Source: a bacterium
GTDB taxonomy: Bacteria > Bacillota > Bacilli > Lactobacillales > Streptococcaceae
Direction of reading: 5' to 3'
DNA length: 64,000 nucleotides
Assembly (NCBI GenBank): GCA_905221235.1
Contig: CAJNCJ010000004.1
Span: 62,001-126,000, forward strand
The notes under the pieces were generated by a model that made no database searches, was not told the origin of the DNA, and worked only from the letters and a program-made list of their open reading frames with translations. Each line of letters begins with the position of its first letter. Position 1 is the stretch's first letter. A program made the position numbers and the translations under genes. This document shows positions 9,561 to 17,690 of the stretch, in pieces.

Positions 9561-10351
9561 CTTCTCTTTCCATACTTGTCTCGGAAGTGACGCAAGCCAT
9601 GAATCTCCCGATTGACATTTTCTAAATCTTGGTTCATATAATACTTGGAAATCTGGCTCAAATAAGACAATTGACCGTACCAATACAATTTATTCAATAC
9701 CGTTTGATTGTACTTGTAACCGTAGTAGGTCAACCATTCCTTCCACTGATGCTCTGGAATATAATGGCAGAGCATGTGAGCCACGTCAAACATGCGGTCA
9801 GTCAAGCGAACCGAATCCCAATCTACCAAATAAATCAAGCCACTGTCTGTCTCAATCCAATTACTATGTCGTACATCTCCATGGACAATGGTCGCATAGT
9901 CCTCTCTAAATCCTGGAATAGTCTGACGTAAATCAGCCATCACTTCACTGATAAAATGATTTTTACGCAAAGCATCTGGAGCCGTTTCTTGCCAAGACTG
10001 TAGTAAGTCTACAGGTGTTTCCATAGCATAGCCCAACCGACTCAACTGTGTCATCAAAGGACGTGAGCGATGTAGGCGGGTTAAAATATTGACGATTTGC
10101 TTACGATTCATATCATAGGGGGTCAATATCTTGCCTGTCAACCATTCTTGAGCACACATATCACGCCCATCTGCCAAACGGCGACTCCATAATAATTGTG
10201 GAGCAATTTGTTCTCTAGCTAGACCAGGTAGGATTGGAGAGGTGTTCATTTTTACAAAGATGCGCTTCCCATCAGGATAGCTACCCATATAAGCCTTGCC
10301 ACTTTTCCCAGGTATGGGGGTCAGTGTTAGCTCATTATCACCCAAATCCAT
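9557..10351 (-). CDS. ccrZ: CcrZ-type cell-cycle kinase (APH/choline kinase fold)
   Basis: 264-aa protein-kinase-like phosphotransferase. The catalytic loop [11 protein letters not shown] (HGDxxxxN) and the metal-binding LVDWDSV (DxD-type) are intact, and an N-terminal beta-sheet region has [10 protein letters not shown] as the ATP-lysine candidate. Next to trmB this is the conserved streptococcal gene known as ccrZ, which coordinates division with replication initiation through FtsZ and DnaA. Coupled to trmB by a 4-bp overlap. Confidence 0.9.
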   Translation of the reverse strand: MDLGDNELTLTPIPGKSGKAYMGSYPDGKRIFVKMNTSPILPGLAREQIAPQLLWSRRLADGRDMCAQEWLTGKILTPYDMNRKQIVNILTRLHRSRPLMTQLSRLGYAMETPVDLLQSWQETAPDALRKNHFISEVMADLRQTIPGFREDYATIVHGDVRHSNWIETDSGLIYLVDWDSVRLTDRMFDVAHMLCHYIPEHQWKEWLTYYGYKYNQTVLNKLYWYGQLSYLSQISKYYMNQDLENVNREIHGLRHFRDKYGKRR

Positions 10352-10380
10352 TTCTTTCCTCCGTATAAAGTTTCCTTACT

Positions 10381-10409
10381 ATTCTACTAGTTTTTGGCCT
10401 ATTCGTCAA
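10381..10409 (-). promoter_or_regulatory. Promoter of ccrZ-trmB
   Basis: Minus-strand TTGACG (10404-10409) and TAGAAT (10381-10386), 17-bp spacer, about 30 bp before the ccrZ start. Confidence 0.65.
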
Positions 10410-10513
10410 CCGGTCCACACCCGATTCTCAAAGAAAAGCATCTCAATTGGCTCGGTCTATCATTATAACTTGAAAAAGGCAAGCACCATCTCCTACTTAC
10501 CTTTTCATAATTT

Positions 10514-11125
10514 TTATAAATAATATAAGAGTGGCCAAGCATTGTAAAACATATGGACTAGAGTAGAAACCCATAAGTTTTGGCTCTTTTTATAAGCAAA
10601 ACCCAGCAACAAGCCCCCAAGTAGATAAAAAATAAACGAAGGAACATTAGAAGGTCCATGCATGAAAGAAAAGAGAGAAGAAGTTAGCACAAGCCCTAAC
10701 CAAGAATTGTCAAAAACCGCACCTTGAAGAAGTCCTCTGAAAATGAGTTCCTCCTGGATGGGGCCAAAAACTGAGGAAGTCAAAATCAAAGACAGAGAAA
10801 TTCCTCTGCTAACTTCCGACAAGTGTTGAACTCCTGCGCCAGAAGAAACAGCAAAGAAATGAATATAAACCAGCGTCTCAAGTACACTTAGAAGAAAGAT
10901 AGCAATGAAAAGCAAAATTTGTTTCTTACTTAACATCCCAAAAGAAATCATTTCAAACTTTCTAGCATAAGCAACGCTTAGCGAGGTTACTAGAAGACTT
11001 ACAATAATCAATTCAGATTCATTTTGAAAAAAATCCCCATGGTTAATCGTATAAGGAACTGTAATGACGATTAGTAGTACTAAAAATCCCAAAAACAAGG
11101 CATGACATTTATTGAAAATGGCCAT
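10514..11125 (-). CDS. pncP: CPBP intramembrane protease, PncP-like
   Basis: 203-aa membrane protein with about six hydrophobic segments. The CPBP (Abi) motifs are visible: EELIFRGLLQG (EExxxR) and FSFMHGPSNVPSF with the conserved His. In blp loci this position holds pncP, the last immunity-type gene. It probably protects against bacteriocins or processes membrane proteins (family inference). Last gene of the blp region; GAGGAGG precedes its ATG. Confidence 0.8.
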   Translation of the reverse strand: MAIFNKCHALFLGFLVLLIVITVPYTINHGDFFQNESELIIVSLLVTSLSVAYARKFEMISFGMLSKKQILLFIAIFLLSVLETLVYIHFFAVSSGAGVQHLSEVSRGISLSLILTSSVFGPIQEELIFRGLLQGAVFDNSWLGLVLTSSLFSFMHGPSNVPSFIFYLLGGLLLGFAYKKSQNLWVSTLVHMFYNAWPLLYYL

Positions 11126-11151
11126 AAAACTATCCTCCTCAACAAACTCCC

Positions 11152-11400
11152 CTACAACTCATCCTTTAACTCTAACCTTTCCAAAACAAACCATTTGAGT
11201 ATCCAAAATACGATCACATAACCACCCCCTAAGAAGATAGCCATTAAAGATAGCATGGGATTTAGGAAATAAAAGACCACCACAGATACAAAGGTTAGCA
11301 CAAAAACATTGAAGGCAATGGCGTCAGAAGCCAAGACTAGAATATAAGGTGTCAACCAGTCTAAGGTTTTGGAATCTAGGAAAAATAAGTGTTTATACAT
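11152..11400 (-). CDS. blpZ: BlpZ-like small membrane protein
   Basis: 82-aa protein with two to three hydrophobic segments (YILVLASDAIAFNVFVLTF and MLSLMAIFLGGGYVIVFWIL) and a charged C-terminus. Between blpY and pncP this is the position of blpZ. GAGGAGG lies 6 bases before the ATG. A role in immunity is presumed from context only. Confidence 0.75.
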   Translation of the reverse strand: MYKHLFFLDSKTLDWLTPYILVLASDAIAFNVFVLTFVSVVVFYFLNPMLSLMAIFLGGGYVIVFWILKWFVLERLELKDEL

Positions 11401-11441
11401 GATGACCTCCTCTATGACTGAAAAGCAAGTCTTTTGGTTTT

Positions 11442-12131
11442 TTACCCCAAGACCCTATGTAGAAAAGTGAGCAAAAATGGTAAGTTTGCAATGATATTAT
11501 TAACAATATGAATCGCGTAAGAAGGATAGATACTCTTCGTATAACGTGTCAGCCAGGCAAATAGACAGCCCACTGCCGTATAGACAAAAATATCTGCGAG
11601 ACTTGGCAAGCTAGAAAAGTGGGGCAAGGCAAATAAGAATGACGGAAAGAGAAGATCCAGCCCCCACCTCGAATTCTTAAAGAAGGCATGTTGAAGCAAT
11701 CCCCTACATACCAATTCTTCCATCAGAGGTCCTAGTACGATTAAGGTCAGATAAACACCAAACTCCGCAAAATTTGTCTCACTATAGGCAATAAACAAAT
11801 TCCACCCTTCATTAGTTCCCTGAACGTGTTTAGCTGTCAGATAGTTAAAGCAGATAAGCACAACAGCTGCTAACACCGTCAGAACAGAATAACTCAACCA
11901 CTTTTTCCTAGGGATGCGAAAGAGATAAGAATGGCCCGACCTGAGCAAAATCCAAACCATCAAGCCGATAAAGAGAAGGCTGATGATGTTTCGAATCCAG
12001 ATAAGATTTCCTACCCAAGACGAGAACTCCCAATAATTTCTCCAAAATTGTGTTGTCCAAAACAATCCGAAAAACAGAAACAAATAAGAAAGAATGGCAC
12101 TCGTTTTGAAAAGAATAGGGTGTTTTTTCAT
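11442..12131 (-). CDS. blpY: BlpY-like CPBP family immunity protein
   Basis: 229-aa membrane protein with about six to seven hydrophobic segments. CPBP/Abi motifs: EELVCRGLLQH (EExxxR) and FALPHFSSLPS (conserved His). The position before blpZ and pncP and the family fit BlpY, which contributes to bacteriocin immunity in pneumococcus. GGGAGGA lies 5 bases before the ATG. Part of the immunity run from 13203 down to 10514. Confidence 0.8.
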   Translation of the reverse strand: MKKHPILFKTSAILSYLFLFFGLFWTTQFWRNYWEFSSWVGNLIWIRNIISLLFIGLMVWILLRSGHSYLFRIPRKKWLSYSVLTVLAAVVLICFNYLTAKHVQGTNEGWNLFIAYSETNFAEFGVYLTLIVLGPLMEELVCRGLLQHAFFKNSRWGLDLLFPSFLFALPHFSSLPSLADIFVYTAVGCLFAWLTRYTKSIYPSYAIHIVNNIIANLPFLLTFLHRVLG

Positions 12132-12182
12132 AGAACTCCTCCCTACTATGATCTACCCTTGTCAGGCTCTACTACTGCAAGA

Positions 12183-12566
12183 TTAAAAAGACAGTTTATT
12201 CTTTTTAAGGCTAACCTGACTACTAGATAATAGATACATTAAGGCATTAAAGACAATAAAAATATGTCCATAGAATAAAATCAACCTCGCATCCAAACCA
12301 AGATAAAGTTTGACCATCAAAAAGATGAGCAAAAGAATTTGAAACCATAAGGTTTTTCCAAAAATAAATTTAAAGCGGTTTTGGATGTCTACTTCCTTGA
12401 TTTTTACCGCCACCCCTTTATTAGCAAGAAGGAAAATTCCTGCTTCAAACAAGCCACTGTAGAGAACAATCCACCCAATCGATACATTAGAGATTTGTAA
12501 AAATGTCCCTAAAAGAATATTCAACATACTACTCACGAAAATAACAAGAAATAATCTGTATTTCAT
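12183..12566 (-). CDS. blpX: BlpX-like membrane protein
   Basis: 127-aa protein with about four hydrophobic segments, beginning MKYRLFLVIFVSSMLNILLG. The ATG at 12566 is preferred because GGAGG lies 8 bases upstream; the earlier in-frame ATG overlaps that ribosome site. Named from its position directly before blpY; no catalytic motif is visible. Immunity function is inferred. Confidence 0.6.
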   Translation of the reverse strand: MKYRLFLVIFVSSMLNILLGTFLQISNVSIGWIVLYSGLFEAGIFLLANKGVAVKIKEVDIQNRFKFIFGKTLWFQILLLIFLMVKLYLGLDARLILFYGHIFIVFNALMYLLSSSQVSLKKNKLSF

Positions 12567-12637
12567 ATTAAATACCTCCATTCATTTATTTCACGAACGT
12601 TTTAATAGAAGCTTCTAATCCAGAAGAGGAAGGCAAA

Positions 12638-13042
12638 CTACTTTTTATAATACTTCAAACCCCAAATGAGCAAAAGCATGATAAGCAAGCAGAGAACCGC
12701 ACCAATATAAGCGATTAGTTGTTGATAGGATTCTCCTGCTGTGATCCCTCTATACAAACAGATAATAGACATAAAGCCTGTCAAGCCAATATACATGAGT
12801 TGATTGGTTCTAGGACTAACCAAATCATCATCTTCAAACTCTCTAACCCTCATTTCCCTAGTGAGGTAAACAGTAACCAAAATAGAAGCCAAGTTAATAA
12901 CCACTAAAAGAAATTGGAAAACTAAGGAAAAATTTAAAAACTGACGAGATAGAAATAGATAAGTAGAGACAAGTAAGGGCAACTGACCTAGGAACAATCT
13001 CGCAAGGAAGATGTTCCGTTTTTTAGCAAGAAAAGTTTTCAT
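12638..13042 (-). CDS. Four-segment membrane protein in the blp immunity region
   Basis: 134-aa protein beginning MKTFLAKKRNIFLARLFLGQ, with about four membrane segments and an acidic loop (EFEDDDLVSPRT). The ATG at 13042 overlaps the stop of the 54-aa gene (ATGA) and follows AAAGGAG, so the longer ORF start is rejected. Cotranscribed with the 54-aa gene from the BlpR-type promoter. Probably an immunity or accessory protein; not a family I can name. Confidence 0.65.
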   Translation of the reverse strand: MKTFLAKKRNIFLARLFLGQLPLLVSTYLFLSRQFLNFSLVFQFLLVVINLASILVTVYLTREMRVREFEDDDLVSPRTNQLMYIGLTGFMSIICLYRGITAGESYQQLIAYIGAVLCLLIMLLLIWGLKYYKK

Positions 13043-13203
13043 TTCTTTTCTCCTTTCTTTTTCATGATAGCCAAATAAATCATCACTGCAATCACATAGG
13101 CTATGGTATAAAACAGATGATACCAAGCACTCTCCCTAAGCGGATATAGAAAGATAGACATGATCAGATACAAGATGAAAATGACAAGTATTTTTTTCTT
13201 CAT
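13039..13203 (-). CDS. 54-aa two-segment membrane peptide, first gene of BlpR-type promoter
   Basis: Short reading frame encoding MKKKILVIFILYLIMSIFLY then PLRESAWYH and a second hydrophobic stretch, ending in a Lys-rich tail. CAGGAGG precedes the ATG by 8 bases, and the stop overlaps the next start. It lacks a double-glycine leader, so it is not a typical class II bacteriocin precursor. It is the first gene after the promoter with BlpR-type repeats, hence probably induced with the locus. Confidence 0.65.
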   Translation of the reverse strand: MKKKILVIFILYLIMSIFLYPLRESAWYHLFYTIAYVIAVMIYLAIMKKKGEKK

Positions 13204-13249
13204 AAGATTTCCTCCTGAATCTTTGTTGAGCTAGAACCTTTACACTGTT

Positions 13250-13313
13250 AGTATAGCACTCGTTTTGACCTTGGATCACTCAAATCATAAATGGTCATCA
13301 AAACATCTTGAAT
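13250..13313 (-). promoter_or_regulatory. BlpR-type direct repeat and -10 box
   Basis: On the minus strand ATTCAAGA (13306-13313) and ATTTATGA (13285-13292) start 21 bp apart, and TATACT (13250-13255) begins 37 bp after the start of the second repeat. There is no good -35 hexamer, as expected for an activator-dependent promoter. The same geometry occurs upstream of blpT. Confidence 0.7.
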
Positions 13314-13404
13314 TGTAAAAAATTTAAAAAAGCAAGCATGAAAAACATACTTGCCCTGGGGGAACTTGACAATGTGAAAATACAAAATAGAAAACTACTC
13401 ACCC

Positions 13405-13761
13405 TCACTTCCGTATGTTCTCATATATTCTCATAATCGCAACAAGGATAGCAGCTGTCCCACTTGCCAAAGCGATAAGGGTAATGATAATGTTGAGGAT
13501 TTCAGGCGTACTCCCTATTCTGTTGATAAGACGGAGTAGGGATATAACTGTCAACTGAATCAGGAGTATTGATTCTACTCTTACCAATGAAGTCAGTTGA
13601 TTTTCAACCGCATATAAAAAGGCTGGTAGCAAAACACAGGCTATAGCAATCACAAACAGATTGCTCCCTGTTTCTTCTCCCTTGTTCACCACGGAAATCA
13701 TGAGAAGATTTGATGCTATAATCAACGTAGAACAGATGATAAAAAAGGATTTCTTATTCAT
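13405..13761 (-). CDS. Hydrophobic 118-aa protein downstream of blpH
   Basis: 118-aa protein with about four hydrophobic segments, beginning MNKKSFFIICSTLIIASNLL and ending in a basic RIYENIRK. GAGGT precedes the ATG. It occupies the place where blpC and blpA/B would follow blpH, 91 bp after the kinase stop. No GG leader, protease or ABC motif is present. Likely immunity or orphan membrane protein; family not recognised. Confidence 0.6.
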   Translation of the reverse strand: MNKKSFFIICSTLIIASNLLMISVVNKGEETGSNLFVIAIACVLLPAFLYAVENQLTSLVRVESILLIQLTVISLLRLINRIGSTPEILNIIITLIALASGTAAILVAIMRIYENIRK

Positions 13762-13852
13762 TTAATATACCTCACATACTCTGGTAAAAATCAAACCAGA
13801 TAAAGACAAAACTTATCTGTCAACTTCTGCCAATTCTTTTTTCACAAATTTT

Positions 13853-15202
13853 CTAATGACCAACCGGCAACAAGTGAACCGTTAAAACCTGACGAAAGAC
13901 TTGATTTTGGCAGGTGGTATTTAGACTGGTATTAGGATGGCTTTCCACAATCTTCATGACGGTATAGAGACCAACTCCTCTTTCCTCCCCTTTAGAGCTT
14001 GCTCCAAAAGAGAAGATTTCAGAAATATCTATGCCCTCTTCTTTGATGGAGTTTTCAATGATAAAGGTCTCTTGTTCTCCATTTTTTAAAAAGGCAATTG
14101 AAACATGAGGTTGACTAGCTTCTACACTGGCTTCAATAGCATTGTCACAAAGGATAGACACAATGGTTAGAAAATCAAGCAAGCTCATCCCCTCGACCTG
14201 AATTTCCTCAGGAACTTCGACATTAAAGACAATGTTCTTATCTCTGGCTTTTAAAAACTTTCCTGCTAGGAGACTTTTGAGGGCTTTATCACGAATATTC
14301 ACCAATCGGCCCAGGTCATATTTATTGTCCTGCAATTTTTCACTAGAATCCTTTAAGACCGAGTCGTAGACCTCTTTGATCTGCTCCATATCCTCTTCCT
14401 CAATGCCCAGACGTAAGCTGGTCAAGAGGTTGGTATAATCATAGCGAAAACTCCGTACTTCCTTGTAAAGCTCCTCTATATGCCGACTATAGCGTTCCAT
14501 ATCTCTGTAGCGCAAGGCCTGCTCTTGGTCCAGTCTCTCATGGAGTTTGTCCTTCAAATAGGTATCCAGTTTCTTGATAATCCCCATAAAAAAGAGCAAG
14601 TAAAAGACTAGGATGAGATGGCGAACAGTCTTTGATTGAATACCTTGCTCATATTCAAAGTAAGACAGAGTTTGTATCACCAAATAGTAGGCTCCCATTA
14701 TCCAGTTAATCTGAGTCAGGGACTTTTGAAAAGCTTTATCTAGAATCTCCCTTCTCAAGTTAGTGAAATCATAGTCCAACCATTTCAAAAATGCTAGAGA
14801 AATGAAGAAATTGAAAATTATTATACACAACCAAATCAAAGAGTAATCATCATGTACTTGCCCTTGTCCCAAAAATGGAAGCACAAAATAAGAAATACCT
14901 CTATAAAAGAGATTCACCAATATCATTGGAAAGAGACCATAAAAGAAAAGGAGTTTTTTAGGAAGCCCTCTTAACAATAAGAAAGCCAAGCCTATACCGT
15001 ACAAGGGGTCCATAAAATAAGATAGGTAATTATTTCCTACTATATAGCTAATCGTTACAAAAGCAACTGCCAAAAGTATCTTAAAAAGAAAGGACTTAAA
15101 AACTCTCTCCAAAGTGAGACCAATTCCATCTACCTTAAAAAATATAAACAACTCCAATCCAACTATCAAAAATGTATAAACTATTTTCCAAGCCATTCCC
15201 AT
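13853..15202 (-). CDS. blpH: BlpH-like receptor histidine kinase (HPK10), phosphoacceptor His replaced by Tyr
   Basis: 449-aa sensor with a six- to seven-segment N-terminal membrane domain (1-215), a coiled linker and a C-terminal HATPase domain (SILCDNAIEAS N-box, GVGLYTVMKIVE G-box). In the HPK10 family the phosphorylated His lies in an FRHDYxN motif; here it reads RSFRYDYTNLL (codon TAT), so the usual His is Tyr. The ATP-binding part looks complete. It would sense the BlpC pheromone. Starts 13 bp after blpR ends; GAGGTG precedes the ATG. Confidence 0.88.
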   Translation of the reverse strand: MGMAWKIVYTFLIVGLELFIFFKVDGIGLTLERVFKSFLFKILLAVAFVTISYIVGNNYLSYFMDPLYGIGLAFLLLRGLPKKLLFFYGLFPMILVNLFYRGISYFVLPFLGQGQVHDDYSLIWLCIIIFNFFISLAFLKWLDYDFTNLRREILDKAFQKSLTQINWIMGAYYLVIQTLSYFEYEQGIQSKTVRHLILVFYLLFFMGIIKKLDTYLKDKLHERLDQEQALRYRDMERYSRHIEELYKEVRSFRYDYTNLLTSLRLGIEEEDMEQIKEVYDSVLKDSSEKLQDNKYDLGRLVNIRDKALKSLLAGKFLKARDKNIVFNVEVPEEIQVEGMSLLDFLTIVSILCDNAIEASVEASQPHVSIAFLKNGEQETFIIENSIKEEGIDISEIFSFGASSKGEERGVGLYTVMKIVESHPNTSLNTTCQNQVFRQVLTVHLLPVGH

Positions 15203-15215
15203 TACATCACCTCAC

Positions 15216-15953
15216 TTAGTGCAAGTTATTGATAGCTTCAGACACTTCTCTGACCTTATAACGCGCAATCATACAGCTTCCACCATTGGGAAAGTAAAGA
15301 AGTTTTTCTTTCTTATCCAAACGAACTACATTGGCAGGATTGATGAGAAAAGAGCGGTGGCACTGCAAGAGACGGGGCTCCTGCTTGAAAACCTCCTCTA
15401 AACTCGCTGTAAATTCCAGCCTGTCTGTCTTGGTATAGAGAATAACACGATGGGCTCTGGGCGACGTTTCAAGATAATAAACCTCTTTAAAAGGATACTG
15501 GAATTGGGCAAATTTTGATTTAAAGTAAAAGCAATCTTCCGCCAAACTTTTACTATCTTGACTATTGGCATAGAGAAGGGCTGTCTCGATCCGAGATTCA
15601 AACTCCTCTGCTGACAAGGCCTTATCAATGTAGTCTAGAGCAGACACTTGGTAGCGAAAGGACAGGGGCATAAACTCCGAGTGAGTCGTCACAAAGACAA
15701 TCAGGGCATAAGGATCCCGATCCCGAATCTTTCTAGCCACCTCTAGGCCTTTCATCTCCTCATTTCGAATCTCAATATCCAAAAAGAATAGCTGATGCGC
15801 CCCCTTCTCATGCACCTCTGCCAGCAGTTGATCTGGCTTACCAAAAACTTCAAAAGAACTCGGAGTGATATGATGTTCCTTCAAAAGTTTTTCAATCGTC
15901 GTTTCAATTCTTGCTTGTTGGGAAAAATCATCTTCTAAAACAAATATTCTCAT
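15216..15953 (-). CDS. blpR: BlpR-like response regulator (receiver + LytTR)
   Basis: 245-aa regulator. The receiver domain (1-125) has the acidic pair LEDD, the phosphorylation site Asp59 in LFFLDIEI, a Thr in FVTTHS and Lys in DYIDK. A LytTR DNA-binding domain (about 140-243) begins YFKSKFAQFQYPF. Start at 15953 matches the family N-terminus MRIFVLEDDF with AAGGAG upstream; the longer frame is rejected. Expected to bind the direct repeats at 13285-13313 and 16123-16151. Confidence 0.92.
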   Translation of the reverse strand: MRIFVLEDDFSQQARIETTIEKLLKEHHITPSSFEVFGKPDQLLAEVHEKGAHQLFFLDIEIRNEEMKGLEVARKIRDRDPYALIVFVTTHSEFMPLSFRYQVSALDYIDKALSAEEFESRIETALLYANSQDSKSLAEDCFYFKSKFAQFQYPFKEVYYLETSPRAHRVILYTKTDRLEFTASLEEVFKQEPRLLQCHRSFLINPANVVRLDKKEKLLYFPNGGSCMIARYKVREVSEAINNLH

Positions 15954-16122
15954 CTTCTTACTCTCCTTGTTTCGATTTCTTCCTAAAAAGAGAATAGCAA
16001 AAATACTCTGACACAAGCCCACCAAATCTTAAACAGGCCTTCAAAGCTCCTGAAAGGTAGCTTGTTCCTCAAATAAGCATGATAACCTTACCACTATTTT
16101 ATCATAAAATCTTAACAGGAGC

Positions 16123-16186
16123 ATTCAGGAAATTTCAAGAACAATTAAAGATTTGATGGTGAAAAAGGAGATAAAAGTGATAGACT
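16123..16186 (+). promoter_or_regulatory. BlpR-type direct repeat and -10 box upstream of blpT
   Basis: ATTCAGGA (16123-16130) and ATTAAAGA (16144-16151) start 21 bp apart; TAGACT (16181-16186) begins 37 bp after the second repeat start. Spacing is identical to the promoter at 13250-13313. No recognisable -35 element. Confidence 0.65.
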
Positions 16187-16248
16187 GGCAGTATCAAAAC
16201 ACAGTTGCTAGAACCAAGGCTAGCACCTAGATTAAAGGAGGAATTCTC

Positions 16249-16578
16249 ATGACAGATACAGACCCTATCAAAAGAGCTCAGACTTTGATTACTGACTTAA
16301 ACCAAGCCTATCAAGCATGCAAACAGGCAAGCGCTGACGACGTCCGATTCCAGGAGCAATTAAACTCTATTCTTAGCTTTCTCTCTAAGGCTGAGACAGT
16401 GGATAATCGAGTCTTGATTGAACTGGAAAAATTTTATCAGACTTCCAGTCTTCTCATGGGACTCAGCGCTCTCAATCCTGATGCTCCTACTCGCGCCGCT
16501 TGGCGGGCCTATGACCGCTTCCACTTTGACCAGGTCAAGACCAAGTTGAGTCTCTACGGACCAACCATTATCCTGTAG
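16249..16578 (+). CDS. blpT: BlpT-like protein
   Basis: 109-aa soluble, helical protein MTDTDPIKRAQTLITDLNQA..., the conserved first gene of blp loci, divergent from blpR. It has no signal or membrane segment. AAAGGAGG lies 7 bases before the ATG. In the common arrangement blpS lies between blpT and blpR; it is missing here. Function within the blp system is unresolved. Confidence 0.85.
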   Translation: MTDTDPIKRAQTLITDLNQAYQACKQASADDVRFQEQLNSILSFLSKAETVDNRVLIELEKFYQTSSLLMGLSALNPDAPTRAAWRAYDRFHFDQVKTKLSLYGPTIIL

Positions 16579-16585
16579 AAAATAA

Positions 16586-16622
16586 AAGAAGTTGAGCTAG
16601 ATTGAACTCAACTTCTTTTTTA
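16586..16622. terminator. Bidirectional terminator between blpT and ecsB
   Basis: AAGAAGTTGAG pairs perfectly with CTCAACTTCTT around a 10-nt loop, with A-rich and T-rich flanks. It lies between convergent genes. Confidence 0.85.
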
Positions 16623-16640
16623 GTATCATATAAGCAAGTT

Positions 16641-17690
16641 TTAGTCCTGCATCTGACGTTTCACCTGATAAGGCAAGTACAAGACTTGTAAAACCAAACC
16701 AGCACCCAGCAAGGCTAGAAGGGCCAGTTTTTCTTGGAAGGTCACAAGGCCGACGATTAATTCCACAAGTAAAACAAGACTGGCCAATCCTCGGACTACC
16801 GCCTGCAAGCCTTTTTCCTTCTGCCCCTTGTCCAGCGGGAAGAGTTGGGTCAAATACTGGTAGTCAAAGGCATGATAGAGGGCCAACAACTGGAAGAGCA
16901 AGAGGTAGTTAAAGAGAACTACCACTGCTGTCGCAATCCAAGATTGCTCGATAAATACCTGCGCCAGCAAGGAAAGTAAGAGCAGACGGAGACTGAGGGC
17001 AAAGAGATCTCCATTTCGCAAATAAGAGCGCAGATAGAGATTTTGCCAAATCTTCCCAGGCACCTTCTGAACAGCCTTTAGGGCAAAGTCCAGATAGGCA
17101 CGACGCTTGACGCTGTTTGAAATTCCCTTGACCTGCGTAAAGAGAGCAAAGAAACGAAGCAAGACCTGCTTGCGCTTGCTTTCTTGGGAAATGACATAGT
17201 CCCAGTTGAGACCAGTTTCAGTGAAAAATTTGCTGGATTTTTGACGAAAGAGGAAATATTTACCTACTCCCAATAAAAGCACATAGACTAGAAAAACTGG
17301 CAAGCCATAACCCATGGCTAAAAATAAGGGCGCAAATAAAAACAAGAAAAGGGTCTGGACAAAGAGCCAAAAGACTAGGGAAATGCTAGTTTGACGCTTG
17401 AGATGGAGCTTGATTTCCTCTTCTCCGACCAAGAGAAAGAGCTTGTCAGGTGCCTCCATGTAAGTAGCAATCCCACCCCAAAGCAAAAGCAAAACAGAGG
17501 TAATTCCTACAAATAAAAGGATAGGCCAATGATTTTCAGGAAAATCTTGCAAGAGTTGACTGTACTGGTAGGCTAAAAACCCCAGCAAGACAAGCAGGAA
17601 CAAGACAAAGTGGTCATTGAGAACATAGCGCAGATAACCGACACACTCCTTACGAAAAGCCTGCTTTCTCTTTAAAAACAAGTCTTTCAT
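16641..17690 (-). CDS. ecsB: EcsB-type ABC transporter permease
   Basis: 349-aa polytopic membrane protein with about eight to nine hydrophobic segments and a basic N-terminus (MKDLFLKRKQAFRKECVGYL). It matches EcsB, the membrane partner of EcsA. In bacilli Ecs affects protein secretion, intramembrane proteolysis and competence (family knowledge). The ATG overlaps the ecsA stop by 4 bp, so the two proteins are made together. Confidence 0.9.
   Translation of the reverse strand: MKDLFLKRKQAFRKECVGYLRYVLNDHFVLFLLVLLGFLAYQYSQLLQDFPENHWPILLFVGITSVLLLLWGGIATYMEAPDKLFLLVGEEEIKLHLKRQTSISLVFWLFVQTLFLFLFAPLFLAMGYGLPVFLVYVLLLGVGKYFLFRQKSSKFFTETGLNWDYVISQESKRKQVLLRFFALFTQVKGISNSVKRRAYLDFALKAVQKVPGKIWQNLYLRSYLRNGDLFALSLRLLLLSLLAQVFIEQSWIATAVVVLFNYLLLFQLLALYHAFDYQYLTQLFPLDKGQKEKGLQAVVRGLASLVLLVELIVGLVTFQEKLALLALLGAGLVLQVLYLPYQVKRQMQD

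Noticed and set aside
13183..13200. ATTCAGGA just before the 54-aa gene as a third BlpR repeat
   Set aside because: It overlaps the Shine-Dalgarno sequence, has no partner 21 bp away and lies downstream of the -10 box.
15954..16025. Longer N-terminus for BlpR with a hydrophobic leader
   Set aside because: The extra 24 residues are not part of the receiver fold; the ATG at 15953 has a proper ribosome site and the conserved MRIFVLEDD start.
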